Positions 25,139-34,120 are shown, counted from the stretch's first letter. The stretch is 64,000 nucleotides of DNA from an uncultured Ruminococcus sp. (GCA_900318825.1 ONMB01000008.1:1-64000), one strand, 5' to 3'. Notes: a model not told the origin generated them from the letters alone. A program made the numbers and translations.

Positions 25139-26194
25139 TCAGCCTGTTATCAGTTTTACGATGTCGTTATAGGTAGCAAATATCATAATGCCAAAGAGCA
25201 GAGCCATTCCTGCAAGATGAACATAGCCCTCGTGCTCCGGCTTTACCGGTTTGCGGCGAACCAGCTCGATAAGGCAGAACAGCAGACGTCCGCCGTCGAG
25301 TCCGGGTATGGGAAGAAGATTGAATATGCCGACGTTTATGCTTATCAGAGCCGACATATAGAAGAGCTGGAAGAGAGCGTCCTTCTTGCTCTCACTCTTC
25401 TCGGTAGCCTCGCTGATAGTCGTAACGACGCCGACAGGTCCGGAGACCTCCTCCTTTTCTACCTTGCCGGTAGCAAGCTGCTTGAGCGACATTCCTACCA
25501 TGTGTCCCATTGACATAAAGAGTCCGCCGCTGCATTTCATAACGGTCAGCGGGTTCTTGCTCTCGTAGACGAGGAAGAAGTCAACGTGGTCATTGTCGCG
25601 CAGATCGCGGAATTCCACGTCATCGAGCTCGACCTTTTTGCCGTCACGCTCAACAACAACGTCGTGAGTATGAGTCTTTGTGGTAGCAAAGATATAGCTG
25701 AGGTCAAGGTAGCTGAAAATGCGTATGCCGTCTACCTCAACGAATTTGTCTCCGAACTGGAGACCTGTCTCGTAGCTGCGGGAATAGTTGACTTTAGTGC
25801 CGTCATCGTTCTTCTTTCCGTAGAAGCCGTGGACCTCTCTTGTCGGAACATCAGCCATTGAGCAGACCATTCCGATGAGAAGTATGAAGCCGAGAATGAA
25901 GTTCATAAGCGGTCCGGCAAAGAGAACGAGCGCTCTCTTCCACAGCTTTGCATTGCGGAAGCCGCGCGGATCGTCTGACTCGTTGTCCTCGTCCTGCATA
26001 GCGCAGTAGCCGCCTATCGGGAGGAGTCTCAGCGAATACTTCGTCTCGCCCTTCTGAGTCTGGAGGAGCTTCGGTCCCATACCGACCGAGAATTCCAGCA
26101 CCTTTATGCCGCTGAGCTTGGCACAGATGAAGTGACCGAACTCGTGTACCGTTACGATAAGTCCGAAGACCAGTAATGCTATTATGATACCCAT
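25139..26194 (-). CDS. rseP: Site-2 zinc metalloprotease RseP
   Basis: This 351-residue intramembrane protease cleaves membrane-bound regulators or signal-peptide remnants. The zinc motif HEFGH (17-21) is in the first membrane segment. A PDZ-like domain lies in the middle (about 125-200), and the third motif NLLPIPGLDGGR near 285 supplies the metal-binding Asp. About four membrane segments. It lies between dxr and ispG, the usual Firmicutes order. Confidence 0.95.
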   Translation of the reverse strand: MGIIIALLVFGLIVTVHEFGHFICAKLSGIKVLEFSVGMGPKLLQTQKGETKYSLRLLPIGGYCAMQDEDNESDDPRGFRNAKLWKRALVLFAGPLMNFILGFILLIGMVCSMADVPTREVHGFYGKKNDDGTKVNYSRSYETGLQFGDKFVEVDGIRIFSYLDLSYIFATTKTHTHDVVVERDGKKVELDDVEFRDLRDNDHVDFFLVYESKNPLTVMKCSGGLFMSMGHMVGMSLKQLATGKVEKEEVSGPVGVVTTISEATEKSESKKDALFQLFYMSALISINVGIFNLLPIPGLDGGRLLFCLIELVRRKPVKPEHEGYVHLAGMALLFGIMIFATYNDIVKLITG

Positions 26195-26219
26195 TGAATC
26201 TATCCTTTCTCTCGGGAGC

Positions 26220-27371
26220 TTATCTCTCCGAAACTGCGGCTCTTACATATTCTCTTGCCGCCTTGTCAGCCTTCATTACGTCATCGTAGCAGTTTATCTG
26301 TGAAGGCTCAAATCTGTCGAGTACCGCCGATACTATCTCGCCGATCTCAATAAATCTTATCTCGTCGTTCAGGAAGGCACGAACGGCTTCCTCATTGGCT
26401 GAATTCACAAGACACGGATAAGCTCCGCCGCGCTTGATAGCCTCGATAGCAGTGCTCAGGCACCTGAAAGTCTCAAAGTCGGGCTTCTCAAAGGTGAGTT
26501 TACCATAATCCGTGAGGGAGAGCCTGCCGGTCGGGCAGGGCTTTCTGTCCGGGTAGAGCAGCGCGTACTGTATCGGTATCTTCATATCCGGAACCCCGAG
26601 CTGTGCGATGACGGAGAAGTCGTCGTACTCGACTGCGGAATGTACTACGCTCTGACGGTGTACCACTATCTCGATCTGGTCAGGAGTTAGGTCGAAGAGC
26701 CACTTTGCTTCGATGAACTCGAGTCCCTTGTTCATCAGGGTAGCGGAGTCTATCGTGATCTTGCTGCCCATATCCCAGTTCGGGTGGTTGAGAGCCTGTT
26801 CCTTTGTCACGGAACGCAGCTCGTCGTAGGTCTTTCCGAAGAAAGGTCCGCCGGAAGCTGTCAGTATCACCTTGCTCAGCTGACTGCGTTTATTTCCCTG
26901 CAAGCACTGGAATATCGCAGAATGTTCGCTGTCCACAGGGTAGAGCGCTATCCCCTTCTTTGCTATCTCCGACATTACGAGCTCACCGCCTGCAACGAGA
27001 GTCTCCTTGTTTGCAAGTGCAATGTCCTTGCCGGCGTCAATAGCAGTGAGAGTCGGGAGAAGTCCTACCATTCCCACTACCGAATTAAGAACGATGTCTG
27101 TCTGAGGAAGAGCTGCGATCTCGCATAGTCCCTCCATTCCGCAGACTATCTTCACATTCATATCGCTGAGAGCGCTTTTCAGTTCAGTGTACTTCTCCTC
27201 GTTGTAGATGCCGATGTACTCCGGTCTGAACTTTCTCGCCTGTTCTGCAAGCAGCTTCACACTGCTGTGAGCGGCGAGTGCTGTTACACCGAGTCCGTGC
27301 TTCTCGCACACCTCCAGCGACTGTGTTCCTATCGAGCCCGTCGAGCCGAGTACGGATACTGTTTTCTTCAT
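26220..27371 (-). CDS. dxr: 1-deoxy-D-xylulose 5-phosphate reductoisomerase
   Basis: This 383-residue NADPH enzyme catalyses the committed step of the MEP isoprenoid pathway. The Rossmann loop GSTGSIGTQS is at the N-terminus, and LANKETLVAGG, the acidic VDSEHSAIFQ metal site and TASGGPF follow. ATG 27371 is preferred because AAGGTG lies just before it; the upstream GTG sits inside that SD. The 108-nt spacer before it contains three hairpins. Confidence 0.97.
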   Translation of the reverse strand: MKKTVSVLGSTGSIGTQSLEVCEKHGLGVTALAAHSSVKLLAEQARKFRPEYIGIYNEEKYTELKSALSDMNVKIVCGMEGLCEIAALPQTDIVLNSVVGMVGLLPTLTAIDAGKDIALANKETLVAGGELVMSEIAKKGIALYPVDSEHSAIFQCLQGNKRSQLSKVILTASGGPFFGKTYDELRSVTKEQALNHPNWDMGSKITIDSATLMNKGLEFIEAKWLFDLTPDQIEIVVHRQSVVHSAVEYDDFSVIAQLGVPDMKIPIQYALLYPDRKPCPTGRLSLTDYGKLTFEKPDFETFRCLSTAIEAIKRGGAYPCLVNSANEEAVRAFLNDEIRFIEIGEIVSAVLDRFEPSQINCYDDVMKADKAAREYVRAAVSER

Positions 27372-27389
27372 TTTGTTCACCTTTTTTCA

Positions 27390-27472
27390 GGGAATTTCTT
27401 CCCGGATATTATATGGAGCATTTCCTGATAAAATGCGAAAGGGACTATACGTCTGAACGTTAGTCTCCTTTC
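27390..27472 (-). other. Three consecutive hairpins in the cdsA-dxr spacer
   Basis: The spacer can form GAAAGGAGACTA with TAGTCCCTTTC (27437-27472, one bulge), GCATTT with AAATGC (27418-27436), and GGGAA with TTCCC (27390-27403). No long T-tract follows, so it is not a standard terminator. It may be an RNA processing or stability element that separates the two halves of the cluster. Confidence 0.5.
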
Positions 27473-27479
27473 ATAGATA

Positions 27480-28367
27480 TTAGATTATACCTGTCATTAC
27501 CACAAGCACATAGAAAGACGGCAGCACGAAAAGTACACTGTCAAAGCGGTCCATGAGTCCGCCGTGACCGGGCATTATCTTTCCGTAATCCTTGAAGCCT
27601 ATCTGTCTCTTGACCATAGAAGCCGAAAGATCGCCGATAGTTCCGATGACTGCGCAGGCTGCACCGATAAAGAATATCAGCACAAAGCCTCCGAAGTTGA
27701 GGTCTGTCATATCGGTATTGCGATTGTATATCGCAAAAGCAGCGGCGTAAACGATACCTGTCGTAACGATACCGCCGACAAAGCCTTCGATAGTTTTCTT
27801 GGGGCTTATCTCCGGACAGAGCTTGTGCTTGCCGATAGCCACGCCGGTGAAGTAGGCACCCGTATCAGCTATCCATGCGCCGCAGAGTCCCATAATGAGC
27901 AGAAACAGACCGTGGTCGGGACTGTATCTGTCGATGCGCACCATAGTGCTCATAGCCTGTGGCACAAGAGCCATGCTTGCAAGTGCAAAAAACACCTGTT
28001 CATAGCGTATCTCCTTGTGCTTCCTGAGCCATGTAACGAATATGATGAATGAAGCAAGAAGCATAACGCAGAAAGCCTGTAAAGATACATTAGCGTCCTT
28101 GAATACAAGTGAGCCGCTGCCGATGACTGCCATATCGTCGTCAGTATAGTAGTACCTTTCATAGATAAAAGGCATAACTATACCGCAGAGCTCAACGGCT
28201 GCGAGTATAGTGAGGCACTTCTCCAGCTTGACTGCACGGAGAAGCTCAAAGAGCATGACTGCCACCATAGCTGCAACAGCTATTGGCAGGAAGATAGTGT
28301 CGTGGAGTATGAATACCACGACCATAAGAGCTACACCGACAGCTCCTGAAATGATTCGTGTAAGCAT
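27480..28367 (-). CDS. cdsA: Phosphatidate cytidylyltransferase
   Basis: This 295-residue polytopic membrane enzyme makes CDP-diacylglycerol from phosphatidate and CTP. The family signature near the C-terminus (SMVKRQIGFKDYGKIMPGHGG, then MDRFDS) is intact, with about eight membrane segments before and around it. Its ATG shares one base with the uppS stop. SD is GGAGGTG. Confidence 0.96.
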   Translation of the reverse strand: MLTRIISGAVGVALMVVVFILHDTIFLPIAVAAMVAVMLFELLRAVKLEKCLTILAAVELCGIVMPFIYERYYYTDDDMAVIGSGSLVFKDANVSLQAFCVMLLASFIIFVTWLRKHKEIRYEQVFFALASMALVPQAMSTMVRIDRYSPDHGLFLLIMGLCGAWIADTGAYFTGVAIGKHKLCPEISPKKTIEGFVGGIVTTGIVYAAAFAIYNRNTDMTDLNFGGFVLIFFIGAACAVIGTIGDLSASMVKRQIGFKDYGKIMPGHGGLMDRFDSVLFVLPSFYVLVVMTGII

Positions 28368-29107
28368 TACACACCTCCGAAGCGTCTCTGACGCGCAGCA
28401 AAGTCTATGAGAGCCTTGTCGAGTTCATCGGGGGTGAAGTCCGGCCAGAGGATATTCGTGAAGTAGAACTCCGCATATGCACACTGCCAGATAAGGAAGT
28501 TTGAAAGGCGCAGCTCGCCGCTGGGACGTATCATAAGGTCAACGTCCGGGAAGCCCTTTGTGTAGAGCTCACCGGAAACAGCGTCCTCGGTGATGTCCTC
28601 GGGACGTATCTCACCGTTCACAGCCTTCTGTGCAAGGAGCTTCGCAGCGTGTGTGAGCTCGTCCCTGCCGCCGTAGTTAACGGCGATGAGTATATACATC
28701 TCATCGAAAGGAGCGGTCTCCTCCTCGACCTTTTCCATTTTTTCGCGGAGATAGTCCGGGAAAACGGACTTGTCACCGAGAAATACCATGCGAGTCTTTT
28801 CTGTGAGGAGCTCGTGGATATCGTCGAGGTAGTCGCTGAACAGCTTCATAAGAGCGTCAACTTCCTCCTTGGGACGGCGCCAGTTCTCGGTAGAAAAGGC
28901 ATAGAACGAGATGCACTTGAGACCTATATCCTTGCAGTGACGGACTATCTTACGGAAATTCTTAGCACCCTCACGGTGTCCGAAGGCACGGGGAAGTCCG
29001 CGTTTCTTAGCCCATCTGCCGTTGCCGTCCATAATGAAGGCAACGTGCTCGGGGAGCTTCTCGGGCAGATTGAGCTCCTCGTCCTTCTTTTTACTGAATA
29101 TTGCCAT
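28367..29107 (-). CDS. uppS: Isoprenyl transferase (undecaprenyl diphosphate synthase)
   Basis: This 246-residue cis-prenyltransferase makes the C55 carrier of peptidoglycan and surface polymers from FPP and IPP. IMDGNGRWAKKRG near 25-37 has the catalytic Asp, and SFYAFSTENW and the C-terminal DLMIRPSGELRLSNF are diagnostic. It lies 10 nt after frr. Confidence 0.97.
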   Translation of the reverse strand: MAIFSKKKDEELNLPEKLPEHVAFIMDGNGRWAKKRGLPRAFGHREGAKNFRKIVRHCKDIGLKCISFYAFSTENWRRPKEEVDALMKLFSDYLDDIHELLTEKTRMVFLGDKSVFPDYLREKMEKVEEETAPFDEMYILIAVNYGGRDELTHAAKLLAQKAVNGEIRPEDITEDAVSGELYTKGFPDVDLMIRPSGELRLSNFLIWQCAYAEFYFTNILWPDFTPDELDKALIDFAARQRRFGGV

Positions 29108-29117
29108 TATCTCACCA

Positions 29118-29672
29118 TTAAACTGTCATTACTTCTTTTTCTTTATCAGCGACCATCTTGTCAACGTCAGCGCAGAACTGGTCAGTGATATCCTGTACCT
29201 TCTTCTCGCCGTTCTTGAGATCGTCCTCTGTGAGTTCGGAAGCCTTCTGCATCTTCTTGAGCTTTTCCATAGTGTCGCGGCGTACAGAGCGAACTGTTAC
29301 CTTGCACTCCTCGCCGTACTTCTTGATAGTCTTGCAGAGCTCCTTACGTCTGTCCTCAGTGAGCTGAGGGAAAGCAAGACGGATAACGTTACCGTCGTTG
29401 ACGGGAGTGATGCCGATATCGGAGGTCTGGATAGCCTTCTCGATGAGCTTGAGAGTGGACTTGTCCCAAGGCTGGATAACGAGAATTCTTGCCTCAGATA
29501 CTGAAATGGCAGCCATCTGGTTAACAGGAGTCGGCGCACCATAGTAATCTACCATCACCTTGTCGAGAACGGCAGGATTAGCTCTTCCTGCACGGATAGA
29601 AGCAAATTCGTTTCCGAGAGCGTTGAGGCTCTTGTTCATTTTTTCTTTAGCTGCATTGATAGTTTCTTTCAT
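29118..29672 (-). CDS. frr: Ribosome recycling factor
   Basis: This 184-residue protein releases ribosomes from mRNA after termination, together with EF-G. The N-terminal helix (FASIRAGRANPAVLD) and the ALPQLTEDRRKELCK-like motif near 105-120 are typical, as is the length. AAAGGA precedes ATG 29672. It is in the standard pyrH-frr order. Confidence 0.97.
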   Translation of the reverse strand: MKETINAAKEKMNKSLNALGNEFASIRAGRANPAVLDKVMVDYYGAPTPVNQMAAISVSEARILVIQPWDKSTLKLIEKAIQTSDIGITPVNDGNVIRLAFPQLTEDRRKELCKTIKKYGEECKVTVRSVRRDTMEKLKKMQKASELTEDDLKNGEKKVQDITDQFCADVDKMVADKEKEVMTV

Positions 29673-29712
29673 TGGTATAAATTCCTTTCGTATAGAATAT
29701 CTTTATAACGGA

Positions 29713-30423
29713 TCAGTCCTCGTAAACAACGGTTCCGACATCTTCGCCCATAACGGCATCGTAGATATTGTCGGGACGGCTGAGGTCAAACACGAGCATC
29801 TTCATCTTGTTATCACGGCACATAGCTGCAGCAGTGCTGTCCATAACGCCGAGATCCTCGCCGATGACCTGACTGAATGTGAGCTTGTCGTACTTCTTGG
29901 CGTCATCGAACTTATGGGGATCCTTGTCGTAAACGCCGTCAACGAGAGTAGCCTTGAGGAAAATATCAGCCTCGATCTCAACGGCACGGAGCGAAGCGGC
30001 AGTATCTGTTGAGAAGAAGGGGTTGCCGGTACCGCAGCCGAAGATCACTATCCTGCCCTTTTCAAGGTGGCGGACAGCTCTGTTGCGGATATAGGGCTCA
30101 GCAACAGCCTGCATAGTTATAGCAGTCTGGACTCTTACTGTACAGCCGAGCGACTCAAGAACGTCAGCGAGTGCAAGAGCGTTCATAGCAGTAGCGAGCA
30201 TACCGATGTGGTCTGCACGAGTTCTGTCCATAGCGCCGCTCGAACGGCCTCTCCAGAAGTTTCCGCCGCCGACAACGACAGCTACCTGAACGCCTGCGTC
30301 AGAACACTTCTTGACGCTTTTGCATATCTCAGTGATAACATCATAATTGAGACCGGTCTTCTTGTCGCCTGCGAGAGCCTCGCCGCTGACCTTTAATAAA
30401 ATTCTTTTATATCTTGGTTCCAT
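29713..30423 (-). CDS. pyrH: Uridylate kinase
   Basis: This 236-residue hexameric UMP kinase of the amino-acid-kinase fold makes [12 protein letters not shown] at the N-terminus and [11 protein letters not shown] are diagnostic. The C-terminus has [16 protein letters not shown] 30423 is preferred, with GAGGTG close upstream; the GTG four codons earlier is part of that SD. First gene of the cluster, transcribed from 30454-30482. Confidence 0.96.
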   Translation of the reverse strand: MEPRYKRILLKVSGEALAGDKKTGLNYDVITEICKSVKKCSDAGVQVAVVVGGGNFWRGRSSGAMDRTRADHIGMLATAMNALALADVLESLGCTVRVQTAITMQAVAEPYIRNRAVRHLEKGRIVIFGCGTGNPFFSTDTAASLRAVEIEADIFLKATLVDGVYDKDPHKFDDAKKYDKLTFSQVIGEDLGVMDSTAAAMCRDNKMKMLVFDLSRPDNIYDAVMGEDVGTVVYED

Positions 30424-30453
30424 ATCGCACCTCACAAAAAAATATCTATGATT

Positions 30454-30482
30454 ATTTTACACTAAAATAACGATTATGTAAA
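30454..30482 (-). promoter_or_regulatory. Promoter of the pyrH-frr-uppS-cdsA cluster
   Basis: The minus strand reads TTTACA (30477-30482), a 17-bp spacer and TAAAAT (30454-30459). The remaining intergenic DNA up to 30618 is AT-rich and shows nothing further that I can assign. Confidence 0.7.
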
Positions 30483-30618
30483 GTATAATTTTTCAAAAAA
30501 TCAGAATTTTACTATTATTTTCATATTTTTACTTATAAATCAGTTAAAAAAACAGCTATTTAGTCATAATGTACAAAAATGCCACAAATTTATATATTTA
30601 TTTCGCTGCTGTTCGTTA

Positions 30619-30647
30619 TTGACTTTGACAAATATCCGTGGTATAAT
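30619..30647 (+). promoter_or_regulatory. Promoter of the tandem tRNA-Ser genes
   Basis: TTGACT (30619-30624), a 17-bp spacer and TATAAT (30642-30647), 57 nt before the first tRNA. Confidence 0.85.
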
Positions 30648-30703
30648 AATTAAGCTGATTGATGCGGCGGTAAGATGCCAAGCCAATCGCTAATATTTAC
30701 AAT

Positions 30704-30792
30704 GGAGAGGTATCGAAGCGGTCATAACGAGGCGGTCTTGAAAACCGTTTGACTTAACGGTCACGTGGGTTCGAATCCCACCCTCTCCGCCA
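30704..30792 (+). tRNA. tRNA-Ser (anticodon TGA)
   Basis: This 89-nt type II tRNA has acceptor GGAGAGG paired with CCTCTCC, anticodon loop CTTGAAA (TGA), a long variable arm, T-loop TTCGAAT and discriminator G. CCA is encoded. Confidence 0.96.
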
Positions 30793-30818
30793 TATTTTTT
30801 CCGGCGTTTTGCCGGTTT

Positions 30819-30908
30819 GCGGATTTACCCAAGTGGTGAAGGGGCTCCCCTGCTAAGGGAGTAGGTCGGGAAACCGGCGCGAGAGTTCAAATCTCTCAAT
30901 CCGCGCCA
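30819..30908 (+). tRNA. tRNA-Ser (anticodon GCT)
   Basis: This 90-nt type II tRNA has acceptor GCGGATT paired with AATCCGC, anticodon arm CTCCC-CTGCTAA-GGGAG (GCT), a variable arm with GTCGGGAAACCGGC, discriminator G and encoded CCA. It shares a transcript with the TGA isoacceptor 26 nt upstream. Confidence 0.96.
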
Positions 30909-30932
30909 TGCGGACTTATCGTCTGCGCTGTT

Positions 30933-30961
30933 ACGGATGAAGTTCGCTTCATCCGTTTTTT
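30933..30961 (+). terminator. Terminator of the tRNA-Ser transcript
   Basis: A 10-bp perfect stem (ACGGATGAAG / CTTCATCCGT) with a TTCG tetraloop, followed by a T-run. plsY starts only 30 nt later. Confidence 0.93.
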
Positions 30962-30991
30962 GCTTTTAACTGATACAGAACGGAGGTATTT

Positions 30992-31624
30992 ATGCAGTTT
31001 ATTCTATGTGCTCTGACAGGTTATCTCATCGGTAATATCAACCCTTCCTACATCATTGCCAGACTCCGGGGATTTGACATAAGAGAACGCGGCTCCGGAA
31101 ACGCAGGCGCTTCCAACGCTATCATGACCATGGGCAAGAAAGTCGGCGCTGTTTCTGCACTGTTCGACATATTAAAGGCGTTCATCGCGTCAGTCCTTGC
31201 AGCACAGCTCTTCCCGCAGATAAAATTTGCTAAGATACTCTCCGGCTGTTTCTGCATAATCGGTCATATATACCCGGTGTTCATGGGCTTTCACGGCGGA
31301 AAAGGACTCGCGAGCCTTGCGGGTACGATCCTCGCCTTTGATCCGGACGTATTCATCACTCTGCTGATACTCGAGATCATCATCGGTTTTTCATTCGATT
31401 ACATATGCGTTGTCCCGATAACCGGCTCAGCGATCTTTATGGCTTACTACGCTTTTGTCACAGGAGATGCTCTCGGAACCCTTCTCCTTGCACTCGTAGC
31501 TGTCATAATACTCTTCAAGCACGTTGAAAACCTCAGACGAATACAGAACGGCACCGAGGCTCATCTCAGCTTCCTCTGGAAAAAGGAACAGGAGCTCGAA
31601 CGCATCAAAAAGAACGAACAATGA
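30992..31624 (+). CDS. plsY: Glycerol-3-phosphate acyltransferase PlsY
   Basis: This 210-residue membrane enzyme transfers acyl groups from acyl-phosphate to sn-glycerol 3-phosphate, starting phospholipid synthesis. GYLIGNINPSYI, RGSGNAGASNAI and GFHGGKGLA are the three family motifs. About five to six membrane segments and a charged C-terminal tail. GGAGG precedes the ATG. I see no promoter in the 30 nt after the tRNA terminator, so expression may come from readthrough. It overlaps an upstream extension of the MATE frame, whose real start lies downstream. Confidence 0.95.
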   Translation: MQFILCALTGYLIGNINPSYIIARLRGFDIRERGSGNAGASNAIMTMGKKVGAVSALFDILKAFIASVLAAQLFPQIKFAKILSGCFCIIGHIYPVFMGFHGGKGLASLAGTILAFDPDVFITLLILEIIIGFSFDYICVVPITGSAIFMAYYAFVTGDALGTLLLALVAVIILFKHVENLRRIQNGTEAHLSFLWKKEQELERIKKNEQ

Positions 31625-31674
31625 TTATTTCCCAGTCCTCTGCCCGAGGGCTGGTTTTTATTGAGGAGGCTGCA

Positions 31675-33063
31675 ATGCAGAACAACAGATCCGACCTCTG
31701 TGAAGGTCCGCTCCTGAAAAAAATAATACTCTACACCGTTCCGATAATACTGACCGGCATACTTCAGCTCCTGTTCAACGCTGCAGATCTTGTCGTTGTC
31801 GGAAGATACTGCGGCGAACTCTCAGTTGCCGCTGTTGGTGCGACGGGAGCTCTCATAAACCTTATTATAAACCTCTTTATCGGTCTTTCCGTCGGTGCAG
31901 GCGTAACAGTCGCCCACGGACTCGGCGCCGGCAAGGAGGAAAATGTCCGCAGGACGGTCCACACAGCGATACCGACCGCCATTATATGCGGACTCATACT
32001 CACTGCCGTAGGCGTTGCCGGCGCACACACCTTCCTCAGCCTTATGGACACTCCGGACGAGGTCATCGGACTTTCAACCCAATACCTCCGGATATATTTC
32101 TGCGGCATAACTGCAACTATGCTCTACAATTTCGGCGCTGCTATACTCCGAGCCGCAGGTGATACACAGAGCCCGCTCTACTACCTGACCGCCGCCGGCA
32201 TCGTTAACGTGATACTCAACATCGTATTCGTCCGCGTGTTCAATATGAACGTCGCAGGAGTCGCTCTTGCAACAACTATCTCGCAGGTGCTTTCAGCAGC
32301 AATGATAATCATAAACCTCATGCGCCGCACAGACTGCTGCCGCCTTGAGCTCCGCAAAATGAAGTTTCACCGTGCTCAGCTGTCAAGGATACTGAGCATA
32401 GGATTTCCTGCCGGTATACAGGGCTCGCTGTTCGCGGTCTCAAACGTTATAATTCAGTCATCAGTAAACTCCTTCGGCTCGATAGTCGTTTCAGGAAACG
32501 CTGCCGCCGGAAACATCGAGGGCTTCGTCTACACCACGATGAACTCGTTCTCGCAGACCTCTATGAATTTCACCGGTCAGAACTACGGTGCAGGCAAGTT
32601 TGACCGCATAAAGAGGATAACATTTATATGCCTCGCGTCGGTTTTCGTAGCCGGTCTCACAGCAGGCTGCACCGTGTACTTCTTCGGCAGACAGCTCCTT
32701 TCGTTCTACATTCCAAGCTCTGATGAAGCGATACACTACGGCCTGATAAGAATGGCTTATATATGTATACCCTACTTCCTGTGCGGTCTTATGGACGTCA
32801 CTACCGGTCTCATACGCGGACTCGGTTCATCAATGCTGCCGATGATAATAACCGTTATCGGCGTGTGCGGTATGCGTATCGGCTGGATATACACAGTTTT
32901 CCGGAGCGAGAAGTACCATTCGGTACAAAGCCTTTACCTCTCCTATGCAATTTCATGGTCACTGACCTTTGTAACAGAACTGGTCGTATTCTTCGTACTG
33001 TTCAAAAAGATAAAAAATCGAAAAAATCCGCTCCTGCCTATTGACACGGGAACAAATATGTGA
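31675..33063 (+). CDS. MATE-family efflux transporter
   Basis: This 462-residue protein has about 12 membrane segments in two homologous halves. It is of the NorM/DinF-like MATE family, which exports drugs or metabolites with Na+ or H+. The N-terminal LLKKIILYTVPIILTGILQ and NAADLVVVGRY segments and the matching mid-protein repeat (RILSIGFPAGIQGSL) support this. ATG 31675 follows GAGGAGG; the longer frame back to 31621 overlaps plsY. The phosphonate-operon promoter begins inside its last 23 bp. The substrate is unknown. Confidence 0.9.
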   Translation: MQNNRSDLCEGPLLKKIILYTVPIILTGILQLLFNAADLVVVGRYCGELSVAAVGATGALINLIINLFIGLSVGAGVTVAHGLGAGKEENVRRTVHTAIPTAIICGLILTAVGVAGAHTFLSLMDTPDEVIGLSTQYLRIYFCGITATMLYNFGAAILRAAGDTQSPLYYLTAAGIVNVILNIVFVRVFNMNVAGVALATTISQVLSAAMIIINLMRRTDCCRLELRKMKFHRAQLSRILSIGFPAGIQGSLFAVSNVIIQSSVNSFGSIVVSGNAAAGNIEGFVYTTMNSFSQTSMNFTGQNYGAGKFDRIKRITFICLASVFVAGLTAGCTVYFFGRQLLSFYIPSSDEAIHYGLIRMAYICIPYFLCGLMDVTTGLIRGLGSSMLPMIITVIGVCGMRIGWIYTVFRSEKYHSVQSLYLSYAISWSLTFVTELVVFFVLFKKIKNRKNPLLPIDTGTNM

Positions 33064-33093
33064 TATATTATATTTGTTCCAATTTAGGGAACA
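33041..33093 (+). promoter_or_regulatory. Promoter and operator of the phosphonate operon
   Basis: TTGACA (33041-33046), a 17-bp spacer and TATATT (33064-33069). An 11-bp perfect inverted repeat (GGAACAAATAT 33049-33059, ATATTTGTTCC 33070-33080) flanks the -10. A third GGGAACA copy follows at 33087-33093, so GTTCC/GGAAC also pairs across 33076-33091. The repeat is well placed to be a repressor site, plausibly for the winged-helix protein encoded next. Confidence 0.75.
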
Positions 33094-33136
33094 CAGTCTA
33101 TGAATTTGAACACAGACTGTGTTTTCTGTTTTTTAT
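33091..33136 (+). terminator. Terminator or leader attenuator before the phosphonate operon
   Basis: ACACAGTCT (33091-33099) pairs perfectly with AGACTGTGT (33114-33122), followed by TTTTCTGTTTTTT. It ends the plsY-MATE transcript. Because it lies downstream of the 33041 promoter, it is also in the leader of the next operon and could attenuate it. Confidence 0.8.
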
Positions 33137-33210
33137 TGCAAATTTCCTGACCGGTACGTTCATATCTGAGCACCGGTAAAATATTACTGAACATCTCAGG
33201 AGGTATATCA

Positions 33211-34107
33211 ATGAGCAATATTTCACGCAGGCAGTTCGATATTCTCGAGATACTCGCTGCCGAATCCTCACCGCTCACTCAGCGTCAGCTCGAGGAAAAG
33301 ACCGGCTACTCGCTCGGCACTATCAACCGCACCGTAAAGGAACTCACAGAGCTCGGCTTCATTTCCGACGGAGCTATCACTCCCTCAGGTCTCACAGCGC
33401 TCGAGCCGTATCGTGTTAAACGCGCTGTTTTCATCGCAGCAGGCTTCGGAAGCAGACTCGTTCCCGTTACTCTCAACACACCTAAGCCGCTCGTCAGAGT
33501 AAACGGCCAGAGACTCATCGACGGTCTCATCGACGCAGTACTCGCTGCCGGCATCGACGAGATATACATCGTAAGAGGTTACCTCGCAGAGCAGTTTGAT
33601 CAGCTTTTATATAAGTACCCGATGATAAAGTTCATCGAGAACCCCGCATTCAATGAGGCAAACAACATCTCCTCAGCAATGTGTGCGCGTTACCTTCTCA
33701 GCAACGCCTACGTCCTTGAAGCAGATCTTCTCCTGCGCAATCCGCAGATCATCAAAAAGTATCACTACACCTCCAACTTCCTCGGCATAATGAAGGAGCG
33801 CTCCGACGACTGGTGTCTCATGCTCAACAAGGACGGCTTCATCTGCGAGGAAAAGGTAGGCGGTCTCAACTGTCACCAGATGGTCGGCATCTCCTACTGG
33901 AACGAGGCTGACGGCAGGAAGCTCGCCGACCACATCATCAAGGCATACGAAATGCCCGGCGGCAAGGAGTTCTACTGGGAACAGGTGCCGCTCGTTGTGT
34001 TCAAGAACGAATATAAGGTCGCAGTCCGCGACTGCACTGACGACGATATCGTCGAGATAGATACATTCCGCGAATTAAAAGCTATTGACAAGACATATGA
34101 CGTCTGA
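33211..34107 (+). CDS. Winged-helix / nucleotidyltransferase fusion, predicted AEP cytidylyltransferase (PntC-like)
   Basis: This 298-residue protein has an N-terminal MarR-like winged helix (about 1-68; TQRQLEEKTGYSLGTINRTV is the recognition region). A LicC/PntC-type nucleotidyltransferase follows (about 69-298). The signature FGSRLVPVT...TPKPLV binds the nucleotide, and LEADLLL is the likely metal site. LicC enzymes activate phosphocholine and PntC activates 2-aminoethylphosphonate with CTP. Position directly before AEP synthesis genes makes CMP-AEP the likely product. The HTH suggests the enzyme also regulates its own operon, perhaps at the inverted repeat at 33049-33080. The next gene starts 13 nt after its stop. 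Confidence 0.82.
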   Translation: MSNISRRQFDILEILAAESSPLTQRQLEEKTGYSLGTINRTVKELTELGFISDGAITPSGLTALEPYRVKRAVFIAAGFGSRLVPVTLNTPKPLVRVNGQRLIDGLIDAVLAAGIDEIYIVRGYLAEQFDQLLYKYPMIKFIENPAFNEANNISSAMCARYLLSNAYVLEADLLLRNPQIIKKYHYTSNFLGIMKERSDDWCLMLNKDGFICEEKVGGLNCHQMVGISYWNEADGRKLADHIIKAYEMPGGKEFYWEQVPLVVFKNEYKVAVRDCTDDDIVEIDTFRELKAIDKTYDV

Positions 34108-34120
34108 AAGGAGTTCAACT

